A DNA stretch of 64,000 bases from Megaleporinus macrocephalus (lineage: Eukaryota; Chordata; Actinopteri; Characiformes; Anostomidae). The notes below the pieces were generated by a model that saw only the letters and a program-made list of their open reading frames with translations, searched no databases and was not told where the DNA came from. How positions within the stretch are numbered: the stretch's first letter is position 1; every line of letters begins with the position of its first letter. Made by a program: the position numbers and the translations under genes. The stretch spans positions 23,639,366-23,703,365 of the forward strand of contig CM038706.1 of the NCBI GenBank assembly GCA_021613375.1. Direction: 5' to 3'. Positions 35,580 through 47,957 of the stretch are shown here, in pieces.

Positions 35580-37970
35580 TACAAAGAAAAACAACTAGCT
35601 CACTGTTTGTGCTGTTTTTGACTATGTGCAGTAAATACTTTTGTCATACTTTGGAAAACTGTATGTCATAAACCACATTAGCCTGCCAGTGCCAGCGTAA
35701 CACACAAACAAAACATTATATCTAGTTTTCTGTTAAAAATCAGGTATTAATATCTAGAGTGAGGTAGACTAGATTTCAGGTAAGGTAGAAAACTGTGCAC
35801 ATTTGCTGTTTGGGCTTTAAGATCAGTTTCTGTGAGCATCTGTGTGTGTACGCTAGCATGTGAGTCCCGGACATGTAAACACGCTCCCTTATGTTGAAGT
35901 CAGCACCTATATGGCACTATCACTCTGCCCCTGTGCAATGAGGCAGGTACAGTCTACTTCTGAACTATGGACAGATGATAGAGGGGTTGGGGTGGAGTGG
36001 TGAGAGGGTTTGCCCTGGGGGTGGGTGGGGGGGTGGGGGGGTTGTCAGGCCTGCTGTCCTGTGGGTGCATGCAGGCCTTTCCCCACCTGTGTCACAGCGC
36101 AGGGCTCTTTCCTTACCTCCACTGCGCCTCCCTTGGCCATCTGGAGCCCGCAGCTTGGGCTGGGGCTGAGCTGAGGCCTAAGCCTGGGACAGGCGGCTTA
36201 GCAGCCTCAGGGATCAAATGCCCAACAGGAATTTCACATTTCAGTGGTTCTCAGGTGATACCTGGCCACACACGCCAAGGTCCAGAGCAGCTGTGTTTAA
36301 CATGCCCTGCTCTGTGAGATACAGGGCCACAACGCGCAAACTGCAGGGGCCTATGTATGGTCTTTAAAAGGAAAACTATATAAAAAGCATATGCAGCAAA
36401 GAAAATACAAATCCATGCATAACATACAGAAATATTCACAAGAAGGTTTAATAAAACAATGACCATCATAAAAAATGCAAGTTAATTTAAGTATATATTG
36501 AAAACTTGTTTAGGAAGAAAACAAACATGACAAAACACAGTGAGAATGAAGTAATGAAAGACGTAACCGCATAAGCTCTGTTGTGGCAATAAATATAAAA
36601 ATAGGACACATGCAAAATAGAATTTTTGCATTTTGACCAGTGGGTGATTGGCATGGCTTCCTATGATCACAATCAATTTACATATATATAGATATATATC
36701 CTATTCTATACATTCTAATGCACAATTACTGTTAGTTTGCATTATTTCACATACAGAAAAAAACATGTATGTATATATTTACACACATACATGCAAATAT
36801 ATATTGTATTTAAAAAGCTCTTATTTGCTTGCCAATACATGTTATTTCTTAAATATTGAAATAGCATTAATACAGTAAAGAGTGCTTTTACATGTCAGTG
36901 TGTATTTAACCCTTTCCAAGCTTTTCTCTGTGGCTAAGGTTGCAGTTATCATCTGCTTTGACTACTCAGTATTTCATTAAGCTGAATCTAGATTGCTGGT
37001 GAAGGAATTGAATAAATTCATGCAATGTCTGGAGCATTCAGGAGAAATCTGGAACTAAACTTTGTTCTTCAAACTGGTGCACAAGATATTCTCTCTATCT
37101 TTCAAAATAAGATATTTATGCTACTTTGTATTGCATTTATGCTTATTTTATGGCTTATTATGCAATAATATAAATTAAAACTACACCTGCCTTAAGTGGA
37201 ATGAGCCTGACTGACTGTCTCCATTCATCTCCTGCAGTTCCTCCTCTGAACACAGCAATATTTTGTAAGGTGCTCTGGATATTGTGGTCATACAGTTAGA
37301 TTCCTGTTTAATTTTTCAGAATATACATTTACTATTTAGCATGCAGCACATGCAGATTTGACTGGACAAAGACAACCAGCTGAAATATTGCATTATAGTG
37401 GCAATCTGTTACAAAAACATGATCCATCGACCTATAATGTACTACAGTAATGTAGTATAATTTTGTAGTACATTTTGAATAATGCTAATAATGATGCCTC
37501 AGTTGTGCCCAAACTGTGGTTAGTGACCTGCATTTAGTTAAGACAGACTGATAAGTTGATGAATGGATCAGATTTGGAAAGAGTGGGCCAAGTGAACTTA
37601 GAAGGCACCGCATATAAGAGGCACTCTAAATCACTTAAGCATATCTAAGTGGATTTAACGAGCTCTGTAGAAAGCATGTGCTACTTAGCCTATATGCTGC
37701 TAAAGGCCCAGTATATGTGGCTGGCAGTAGTCCTGCTACGGAGACCAGAGCCACTGGTTAGTGTCCAGAAACCATGAACACAGTACCCATGAATTCAGAT
37801 ACTACAGCACATTAGACAGGCCTAACCCCTCTCCACCTCTGATTACAGAAAGATTATACTGCGAAAACATAAATACACATGCAAATGTATTACAGTAATG
37901 TAGATCTTTTGGATTTGCATTATGGATATTTTTAGGGAAGCAGTGAACATGGAGCACACAGTTCACAGGG
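35580..37970. other. Intergenic sequence upstream of the akt3 promoter island
   Basis: 35.95-36.3 kb is GC-rich with a pure G-run cluster (see separate entry); the rest is AT-rich with ATATAT words near 36680 and 36780. No supported gene. Confidence 0.45.
36017..36041 (+). other. Potential G-quadruplex
   Basis: Four G-runs of 5, 3, 7 and 7 bases separated by single T residues. This meets the canonical quadruplex pattern with the shortest possible loops, a class known to be very stable. It lies about 2 kb upstream of the putative akt3 promoter. Confidence 0.8.
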
Positions 37971-38058
37971 TTTGTGATCCTCAGGGCAGGTGCTGTTAAT
38001 GGTAGCGTCGAGCAGAGGAGCCATAGCCACGTCTCTCACCAGCCAGGCGGGCCGAAGA

Positions 38059-38068
38059 TCTCGCGAGA
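38059..38068. promoter_or_regulatory. TCTCGCGAGA core promoter palindrome
   Basis: Exact ten-base palindrome. The motif is bound by BANP and marks strong, methylation-sensitive CpG-island promoters in vertebrates. It lies 69 bp upstream of the CRE. Confidence 0.75.
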
Positions 38069-38136
38069 ACCTGGTCCGGCCGAGCCTTACGGCGCTGAGC
38101 GGCTAGGGAGCCCGCGCGGGAGTGACGGCGGACGCG

Positions 38137-38144
38137 TGACGTCA
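38137..38144. promoter_or_regulatory. Consensus CRE (TGACGTCA)
   Basis: Full palindromic CREB/ATF site in the CpG island, where such sites usually lie within 200 bp of the start of transcription. It suggests cAMP- or stress-responsive input, by inference. Confidence 0.75.
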
Positions 38145-38199
38145 CCGAGTCGCCTGCCTGAAAGTCAACAACGAGGAGGAGCAGCGGCGGCGGCGTGAG

Positions 38200-38396
38200 G
38201 AGCTCTGAGCTCGGTGGACGGACTGACTGACTGACTCACGGCGGGGGTGAGGAGCTGCTGCTTTGCTCAGTGCCGTTGTCACAGTCCAGGCGGCCCAAGG
38301 CTGCTGCGCCAGCGGGCTGAGGAAGACCCCGCACTCCGTCAGTCAGGAGAGCTGCGGCGAGGGGCGGGGGGTTTACCCCACCAGCGCCGGCGCCAG
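38200..38396 (+). other. akt3: Putative non-coding first exon of akt3
   Basis: The right edge is set by GCGCCGGCGCCAG|GTAAACATAG, a good donor. The left edge is a guess: initiation would fall some 50-100 bp after the CRE. No ATG followed by a long frame is present on the plus strand. Joining to 52.25-52.6 kb would give an intron of about 14 kb. There is no transcript evidence, and the assignment to akt3 is inference from position and strand. Confidence 0.4.
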
Positions 38397-41300
38397 GTAA
38401 ACATAGCTGGGTTGTAAACAGAGGGCGGCTGGCTCCGCTTCTTCGCTCCACTCCGCGGTTGTCAGTAAGCGGAGCGGGGTTGGGCTAAGCTGTGCTTGGT
38501 CTGGGGCTTAGCTGGCCGGTCGGCCGCCTCCCTCGCAGCTAAACCCGCACAGAGGCGGCGCGGTGCGGGCTGGATGCTGCGGCGGGGAGGCTAGCATCAG
38601 GAGAAGGTGCAGTCTGCTGCTTTACGGCCTTGCGCGTGCGTTAACACAGCCCCATCCTCCATAAACAAACAGCAGCAAGCTGTCCGTTATTGGTGATTTT
38701 ACTACAGCTCGATGTTTTCATGCTTAACTTTGAGCTCTCCTTAACAACGTTAGACGAAACGACTCGCGACGAGCATGAATGAAGACGCACATACATTGGG
38801 AATTCTCTTTTATTCCCAGTTCCCCGATAAAGTGTCATCAGCCCGAATGAGTGGCGCTGGCGGCGCAGACAGAGGCAGTAACGTTAGCTGGCGCGTGTGT
38901 GACTGTGTGCATTCATGACAGTGTTTATATCCGTGCTTACTCAGGCATCAGGCATCGGGTCCCTCGTTAATTAAAGCACCAACAAACAGGGTTGGAAGGC
39001 TTGTCCCGTCAGCCATGATCGTGGTGGCGTCGCTGCAAAGCACTGCTGGGTTGCAGCTTACCTACCAGCACTGATACACGGAGAGCAGAGCTGACAGCAG
39101 TGTGACGTGCGTGTTTGGATGCTGGATGATGATGATGATGCTGCTGAGCCCAGAAAAGTATTTAGACATGCATGGCATGCTTGAAAACAGGACCAAGTCC
39201 AGCACAGTTTGGTGATTTCCATGCACGCCAGCCAACCCTGGTGATTAGCTGATCACCACCATCACCATCAGGTGTGCACCGTCTTAGCCTGTGCAGGAAT
39301 TTGCCCCACACCCCACCTCCTGCTTTAAAACAAGCATTTCTGAGCTTGTCCGCAAAACGGGGGCAGTTTGGCTGCAGGTTTTCAGTGCAGCCAAGCAGAA
39401 GCACCCCTGATTTGTTCATTTGTCTTTATTAGTCTGGTCAGTTGTGTGAGGTGTGCTCCTGCTGAGTTGGAATGAAAGCCTGAAGCCACGCTGACCCTTT
39501 ACTGATGGGTTTTGGTGAGCCCTGCTTTAAAATGTGTCAAAGGGAAATTCCACTCTGCCCATTTTTCTGAATTCTGTCACTTTGATGTTGACAGAGTCGT
39601 TTAGAGTGGTTTGCTGTGAAGGGGTTTCTTGTAGAGGAAGTTATATACTCAGTAGTGGTGATAGGAACCAGTGGTCACAATGTCTACAACACATAAATAT
39701 AGCCATTTATTTACAATTCAAAGCTTCTAATGATGGTCAAATGATGACAGAACATCTGAAAAAGATACATTTTCTTTGGGGACTGTTTTGATGTACCCAT
39801 CTGCCTTGAATGGATGAAAATGAATTGATTAACAGGGTATTTTAGGCCAAAACTATCAGGGAAATATTGTGAAATATTTGTGTAATTATGTTCTATGAGC
39901 TGTTTCGACATAGCTAAGTTTCTAAACAACTGTGCTTTTAAACATGTTTTTGTTTAAATTGTTTTAATCAAATTTTACAAGAAGATTTGTACATTAAGAT
40001 ATATTGCTAAAGTAGTATTTAAGACAAAGAAGACAGACATCACCAAAATAAAATTAAATCCTATAAGAACTAAAACAAGATACAAAAAAAGGGGGGAGAG
40101 GTCTGCTCACCTTTCAAATACAAATAAAAAGTAAATTTAAAAACAACTGAGCTTTTAACATCAAAACCCTCTGAATGACTTTTGATCAGTTGATTATGTG
40201 GATCTGCTTATTGTGTTAATACTTTATAAAAATATAAAGTTAATATTTGCCTTAAGTTTTGCCTTAAAGTGTCTGAATAATTTTTGGGGCCGCTGTGTGA
40301 ATAAGCTAGCGGTCTTCAATCCAGATGCGATCGTTGGTAGGTTTGACGCTCAGTTCCGTCAATCAGCTCCATCAACATTTCATCAACCAGCACTGGAAGA
40401 CCATTGCCATCCTTAGGGTATCCTTAGAGTCCACATTTTAGTTATGTTCCAGCTTTTACCACACCTGGGCCAGATGAGCATTCTCCAGCCCAAGTTTGCT
40501 CACTTGGCTGAGGTGAGCTGCAGCCGTGTAGACCTATGGAGCAACTGGAGGCTATGAAGAAACCATGCTGTATAAATCTGCCCAGGCAGAAACATAGTGC
40601 TGTTTGTTTTGAGGTCTGCAGATGTGGCTTTAGGTTGGAGCTCTGAAAAACATACTAAACACTGATTTAGCTCGTAGTTAATAAGGAAATACTGGAAAGA
40701 TGTTTCAGTTGTGTACAGTTATTTGTACTTGTTCGGTTAGGATAGTAAAAACATTAAAGTGACAAGGCTTAACAGGAAGTGTGTTGTTTAATTATAACTC
40801 TGACCTCACTGGACCCATCGCTAGGTTCCTGCATGTGTTGTTGAGTGAATCTAAACTTAGACCGTTAACTGTCGACAAATAAAAAAAGTGTTTGAACATT
40901 AACCAAGTGCTGATATTGAATTAGTTTGTTGTTGATCAGTCTATTGCATTTTATGTACAAGACCTCCATTAATAATGGCAAGCTGGTCAAAAAGGCCTCC
41001 TCATCTTTCATACAAAGTTTTTTAGCAGCCTGTAATGAAACAATACAAAGATTTCATGTGTACAAGTATGTTAATGTTTATCTTTCAGGACTGGACCGTC
41101 TAGTCTCAAATGTCATTGCACAGTGCTGTGTAACCTGACTGCTAACCGTCTGCAGCCAAGTTAAGAAAAGCTTACTAGTTAAGTGACTAATCTTAAAATT
41201 GATTTATAACACTGTTTACCATAAACCATCATATTAAAGCTGTTTTCAGAGCAGTAACCCAGATGATGTTGGGCATACATTAGAGCAAGCTTAGGTCTGC

Positions 41301-41962
41301 CTGTTGACAGCTTTGGCATTGAGCTTCCACCGAACTTAATCCAAAACTTTTTCTGGAATGAAATACAAACAATAACTTCCTCCAGATGATATGGAGGCGT
41401 GCGTCGGACATATGCTCCTCAGTTATGCTTTCCACCGTTTCTGAGCCCATTAATTCTGACTGCAGTTGTCGCTCTCACTGCAGGTTTGTTCGGAGAGGTT
41501 CTGTGGAGGAAGTAGCGTTTAGAGATGACTGTAAGGCATGCCAGTCATAATTTTGAAAAAGTCAGTCTTGATTTTTGTTTTTATGACTTTTGCCGATGTT
41601 GGTTCTTGATGGGAATGTATGGGGAACTTGTCGTGTTGTAAGTTAACTTGTTCGTAAATAAAAAGTATTCAGTTTCCTTTGTCTCCCTCTTCCGCCAGCA
41701 AACCAAAAATATAACCTGACCGAACAGGTACTAAATGACTTCTTACATTCTGCATAGACCAACGGGTCTGCTTTCTTTAGAGTCATTGTGAGCAGAGAGT
41801 GTGAGAAAGAGAGAAACATTAGTGTGAGTGCAGGAGTGTCTCTGTGTTTGAATTATGGCTGCGGCAGATTAGCGGAACTCTTCCGAGACCACAGACGTCC
41901 ACATCCTGCAGTATTCATTCAGAACTTTTTCATTTCCTCCATTCTGGTTTGTTGATTTCTGG

Positions 41963-41998
<36 letters not shown>

Positions 41999-44900
41999 AG
42001 GGCTCCCCCATGCTCACTGAATGAGTGTTCACTGTCTTGTCATTCATTCTTCTCTAGTTCAGTAACCAGTCAGCAGGGAGGGCTGAGTGATTTCTGACCA
42101 GTATTACCATTTAAAACAATTGTCTGCCGTCTATGTACTTGATGTGTGGTTTCTTTGAATACTATTAAATGTTTGTTGCAGTCCTAGTGATGACCGTGCC
42201 ATCCTAGAGATTATACTGTTGGTATTATCAGTTCAGATTGGCTGTCTTGGAACAGCTGTTCCGTTGGTCTCATTGAAAGCTCTTTGGGTTCGTGTTTTTG
42301 CTTCACCTGACTGGCTTTGTGAATTCAGGACTGACTGTGTTTCTGTATCAAGGTAGACATATTTGATATGTGGAACAATTTGATTTGACTGTCTGGCTGA
42401 ATGAAACCCAAGACTTTCCTGAAGGCGCTTCATATTACTACGGCTTTATTTCCGTTTATATGTACATCCTTTGAGGGCTGTGGAGAAACATGACCAAATA
42501 GCAATCATGAAGACACGGCTTGCCAGGTTTTCAGAGCTTCACTGGCTGAAATTGATAAGTAATCTGGCCCTCGGCTGCTGTGAAAAGAGAAGTGAAAACC
42601 TCAGCGTATCCACTTCGCTGGAATAAAGAACAAATAAGCAAATAAGCTGGGCTGCACGTCTACATTGGGACAGACTGGGGACAGATGTAACACACTTGAT
42701 GTCTCTAGTGTGTTCTCTTTGTTCCTGAAGAAAAGAAGTGGGATTGTGGAGTCTCGGGGGAATCTTCTGCTTTCTCGGTGCCTATGCATTAAAACCCTAT
42801 CAGTCGAACCACTATGTTAAAAATATGTAAGTAAGTGATCTGTATTGTAGTAACTATCTGGTCTTTAAGAAAGCATCTTGGCTCTATTCATGATGATTGC
42901 TGCAAACACATGACACAGACGTAAAAAAATTCTTTGCAAGGAAAAATTATAATTCTTTGCTAGATACGAACTTTAAAAAGGCTGTGTTTTATTGGAAGAA
43001 CTACAAATATAGTCTGCTTATCAATAAACTAATTTATCCTGCAATCAGTGCATTTTTTGTGTTGGGGCACGATATAAAAGTATAGGAACAGGTGTCTACG
43101 TAAGGTGGGTATATTGTAGAACATAGGTTGAGGCTTGGAAAGTTCTTAGACTATTAAATAAATGGGAAAATGTTTTAATAACATCTTCCTGAACATTGCA
43201 TTGTTAATGTTGGTAATTTGAGCTATAATGTATATATAATATACGTAAATAATTTGTTTTATTTTCTGTCTGAGTAAAAAGTATACTAATAGTAATAATT
43301 AAAGCTTTGACAGCGAGATTTTTTATTACCGCGTTAAAAAAGCAGTTTTGTAGTTTATCGGCAGTGCCCCAAACCACTGCTCACCACAAAACATAATCCA
43401 TTCTGGCTAACTAAAGCCCTGACACAAATTCTGAGGGTGTGATGTTGACATCTAGCACTGAAGGGTCAGAAAGGCTGAATTAAACCAGTTGTTTTTGTTA
43501 TTATTTTGATTTACAGTTGGAACTGCTAATTAACATTAGCTTAGTAAACAAGCTAACAATGCACTCAAACAGTGCAATCAACAAAGTGCAGGTTTGACTC
43601 TGACCAAGCGGTGCCCTGGTGATCAAGCACAACACCCATTTAGAGGATAAAGACATGTGACTGAGTAAAGGCCAAAACTGACCGTGTTCTGTGGTGTGCA
43701 CTGAAACCGAAAGGCTTTAATAAAAGTAAACACTACAGCGCTTGTGAAAGAAAACACTACTGAGCACTCAGAATTTTGTTGTTACCACATTAAATTAAAG
43801 CCATGACAAAACTGGAGGTGGGAATCACCAAAGGCTCCACAATACCATACTCTCACAATACATAAGTCATGCGTTGATGTTTTGGCGATTTTAATACTAT
43901 TGCAATATTAACATACAGCCGTGAATTACTTTGTACTTTGTCCTGTTTTAGTTTTGATTTCAATCCGTTTATCTTGCTTAATTCATTTTTAGTGCAGCAA
44001 AATGTGATTGTCAGTCAGACACACTAACACTGTCATACAAACCTTACTTTACATTTATATAATACAATATTGATGCTTTATGTTCACATATCAATACAAT
44101 ATTGACATGAGCTGAACCCTGTGGTAATGCAGTTAGCATCACAGCCTTAGTAGTATTTCTTATTGCACACAGTAGGCTAGTGTATTTTGAGGTGGGTTTT
44201 AAGTTATGGGGGGTGTTCTCCGCTAGTTTTCTGAGTCCATGCAGTTGGTAGTTTGCTCGCCTGCAAGGCTGAAGAGCTGCTCAGTGGCTTATGCAAAGAA
44301 GCCAGCCAGTGATGGTGGTGAAGGAGATTCTCTTTGTGTGTTTAATGTTCTCTCCAGGGAGAGCAGCAGCAGCAGCAGCAGCATGAAGAGAGGCTGCGGG
44401 TTCTCTTTGTTTTGAAATCACATTTACATTAATTAGGTAAACCGAAACCATTTTCAGTTTTAAAATGATACTACACTTTGTTTCGAGCCCAGAGCTCATA
44501 CGTGCGCATTAACAAGAGTGATAAGCTTTTTATGATGTTTGTGTATTCAGGAAGTTGTGATTGCAGTTTATGTGGTTGAATTGTAAAAGTTTGAAGAGAC
44601 ATCAAAGGAAGTGAATTTTTGATGTACTAGCACATAAGCTAAGCCTGTATGAGGGTCATTGTTATATTAGGACTGAATCTTAGCTTTGGCTTTGTAAAAG
44701 AGACAGTAGATGTCAGAGGTAGTCATTTCAAGAGCTGCTCAGCATCACATGCAGTGTTTACAGTGAGTAGCATTAGGAGGCTTGATCCTGGTTCCCTGAT
44801 GTTATAAACAAATGCAGCACTGCTGGACTACACAAAGTTAATCCTTTAGGTCTCCTCGATTAGTTTATCATTCTCACCTCCTCTCTTGGCACATTACACT

Positions 44901-45710
44901 TGTTGATTATATATTACTGCTAGTCACATGGTTTACCACATGGTTTGTCACAATATCTGAGTAACACAATAACCACAGTTACAGTTAGTTGGACACTGTA
45001 GGGCACACTGTAGACTGATAACGTACCATACCAGCGTATCTTGTTAAAGTGGGCGACCGCAGGTTTCCTTTGTTTTGAAGTGGCGTTTACACGAAGTAGG
45101 AAAACTGAAACCATTTGAAATTTGACGCAGTATTGTGGAAGTGGCAAATTCTGTTTAACGCCACTTTGAATTGAACCGTTCATTATAGTCAAGCTCAGTG
45201 GAACTCACTGTTCTACTCTAAGTATGAACAGATGTTTTTAAGCCCTGTTTTAAAACCTAACCCGTCATTCCTATGACATTTTCGTTTTTGCCCTGGGCTT
45301 GCTCATTAGCAGTCTGTGCCTGTGTAAAGATATTTGTGGCAGTGTCCCTGCTGTGAGGAAATCCCATATCTTCAAAACAGGTGATCAGAATGTTTTCAAA
45401 TGAAGGTTTCAACTGGTTGCTGGTTTGTATTTTCTCAGTGTTCTGCAGAAGTGTTTGTGTTTAGCGTCATATGAGCATGCAGTCTAAAGAAGTAAAGAAA
45501 TGAGAGAAATACTACCTTTAAAGTGGTTGTTACTGTGCTCGTCTATGTTATGAGCTTAACAGTTAAATTTCCTGATCATAGAAGCTTTAAAAGCTTTTTG
45601 AGAGCCGTTTAGCTTGCAGGGCTATTTAAAGCACAGACAAATGTAAATAATTAATGTAATAAAGAGTGTTTTTTCATTCCAGGTCCAAGTAAACAAAAAT
45701 TGTACAGGAA
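38397..45710 (+). other. Probable first akt3 intron, left part
   Basis: GC-rich to about 39.1 kb, then AT-rich. Contains a (GAT)n run near 39126, a family A fragment at 39651-39712, a (GT)n at 41969-41996, and (AGC)n near 44350. Two short related words blocks lie at 44395-44460 and 45058-45125 (CTTTGTTTTGAA, GAAACCATTT). I see no other exon. Confidence 0.4.
41969..41996. repeat. (GT)n microsatellite
   Basis: Fourteen or so uninterrupted GT units, ending GCGCAG. Confidence 0.9.
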
Positions 45711-45712
45711 TA

Positions 45713-46399
45713 CTATGTGACACAATGTATGTGGACACCCCATCTAATTAATAGGTTTGGTTGTTTCACTTCCATAAAATTATAATAACAATATTACAGG
45801 TTGCAGTTCACTAGTTTGGGTGAGGAGGGATAATAGTCCAGGGCTATATTACCTGTTGTTCTTGTGTTTGATGGGAAATTTTAGTGCTTTACCATCTGAT
45901 GAGGTCCTAGAGCGGTGCTTTCCTACCCTGGTCCTGGGCATTTTTGTGTCTTCAAAGACGGTTTGCTTGGTTAGTTGGTGTAGGTTTGTTGGGAGCAGGG
46001 CAAACACTGCAAGGCAAGGACTAGGGATGGGAACCACTGTTCCACCACTGTGGAGAATTGTGTGCTTCCAACATTGTGACGATAGTAAAGAGAAGAATCT
46101 GTCCTATTTCAGTATGGCAATGTCCTTGATTGTTGGTGATGTCTTGCTGAGTTTGGTGTGAAAGAGCCTGACTACAGTGCCCTGATCTTAACCACACATT
46201 GGAGCCTAACCTCACTAAGGCTGTCGTTACACAACAAGCAGACAAAATGTAGAACAAATCCTTCTCTGGTAAGTGGAGGCAGCTGTAGAAGTCAAATGGA
46301 ACTAACTCCATTTAATGTCCATGCTGTATTGTGTAATTGTATATTAGTAAGCTTATGGATGTGATGTTCGAGTGTCCACATACTTTAGGTCATGTAGAG
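45713..46399 (+). mobile_element. Shortened, dead Tc1-like transposon
   Basis: The ends are inverted over about 25 bp (ACAATGTATGTGGACACCCC at the left; GTCCACATACTTTAGGTCAT at the right) and flanked by TA on both sides, as Tc1/mariner elements require. The plus-strand interior keeps only pieces of a transposase C-terminus, around CCTGACTACAGTGCCCTGAT (PD...P-type region) and AGTGGAGGCAGCTGTAGAAG. Much of the coding region is deleted and several stops interrupt it; the 113-codon frame at 45820 is not the real frame. Family assignment is from recall. Confidence 0.8.
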
Positions 46400-47920
46400 T
46401 AGATCAAGAACTGTGCTAGTTACATAATGCCACCATGCTTTTTCGTAGTTGTTGCTGTTGAAGAGAAGTAATAAAGCTATCAGGAGTGGAATTATATTGC
46501 GTTTCAGCAATGCCAATACAGTTCTAAAGGTTTCCTCATTTCTTAAAGTGGTCTTTTATAAAGCCAGTATTGAGTGATTCACATTAAGGTCACTGCATGC
46601 CCCTCGTCTCAGGAATCTTTGCAAGTGTATTGACTTTATTGTAACACTCAAACACAGGTGAGGATTATCACTGTCTTCTTACATGCCAAGTTTCAGATGC
46701 TTAGGGGTTTATAGGGAATCTCGTGTAGTTCCCTGCAAATTAGAGCAAAGCCTAATTTGATCAAATTTGTGGTGTTGTTTCAAAGCTTCTCTGTGCATAC
46801 AAACATTGCAGACAGCAATGCATTTTTTTTATTTGTCTTTCTGAGTATTTTTTTATGGTCACTGTTTGTCCGTGCTTTGCAATACTATTGTTCTCAGACA
46901 ATAAATCATTTTTTATTATTGTTTTTTTTTTTTGCCCAACATTTATCCTGATTTTCCTGCATTTTTGAGACCGTTGATATTGTTCCAGCATCGGTATGTT
47001 TGGTGTATTGGTGAAGTGGGTGCTTGTATACAGTTTTTTTGACCAGCCATAAGGTTTTCAGACAGTTCTCGTTAAATGACTATTTGTTTCCCCTGTAGAA
47101 ATGAATAGGGTGTCAAAGTTTGTCCAACCAATTATCAACACCTTTGCAACCAAGTAAAATATCATCGTAACTGTTTGGCAACTCCCCAGCAACAAGGGCT
47201 GCACCAATATAGAATTTCTTGGCCAATTACAATACCTCACCGTTAACACCTTGTTTGTGGCCAGTGTTGATATCAGTAACTCACCATTTATTAATTGAAA
47301 ACAATCATAACTACAATCTGTGTATGCAGTGCAGAAGGATGATTGAATATTTTTAATGTAGCCATAAGTATGATAATGGTTGACCATGGCTGAGACTTGC
47401 AGACCAGCATTAGAATGTTCTGTTAGGTGTCTTGCCCATGGACTCTTATTGGAATACCTATTGGAATTCATCCGAAGGAATGGAAATGTCCAGCGCTGAT
47501 GACCACAAATGCATTCATGAGCTGAGAATTGGACGCTTGATTGTAGTTATCAGCTTGACATTAGACTGATAATGATTTATCGGCCACCAAGGTATCCGTA
47601 AGCCCCACTAGAAATCAACATTGTCAATCACGGTCTATAGTCTGTACCTATATTGTACGTGTAACGAGTGCTGCTGTTAGATATCTTGCGGGATGCCGAC
47701 TGATGATGTGTTTGAGCTCCTCCCACCTGTGCTCAGGGCTTAAATAATTATTTCAGAGGTTGGCTTCTGTCAATCCCACAGAGGAACTGCGTTTGGTGTG
47801 TCTGCAGCCAATTCTGTAGCATCTGTAGCAGGTTTGCATCTGTAGGACCACGTCTTTGATGGCACTGGAACTGAGCTTTCTGTCAGTCTGAGGATGTGAG
47901 AGGAATGGGTGAGGTTGCTG

Positions 47921-47922
47921 CT

Positions 47923-47956
<34 letters not shown>

Positions 47957-47957
47957 T
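47921..47957. repeat. (GA)n microsatellite
   Basis: GA run with one GAAAGA interruption, followed by three copies of GGAGCT(GCA). Confidence 0.9.

Larger units (their letters stand above)
37970..38930 (+). promoter_or_regulatory. akt3: CpG-rich promoter, candidate akt3 upstream promoter
   Basis: A sharp rise in GC and CpG begins at 37.98 kb. It carries an exact TCTCGCGAGA palindrome (38059-38068, the BANP-type core promoter element) and a consensus CRE TGACGTCA (38137-38144). There are GC boxes (GGGGCGGGG near 38360) and a donor CAG|GTAAAC at 38396/38397. The next plus-strand acceptor-bearing exon I can identify is the akt3 start exon at 52.6 kb, which makes this its likely upstream promoter. 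It could instead drive a minus-strand or non-coding transcript, since such islands are often bidirectional. Confidence 0.65.

Noticed and set aside
45820..46161. 113-codon frame as a gene
   Set aside because: It lies wholly inside the Tc1-like relic, in a frame other than the transposase remnants.
47058..47471. 137-codon minus-strand frame
   Set aside because: Composition is random, no recognisable domain, no promoter or splice context.
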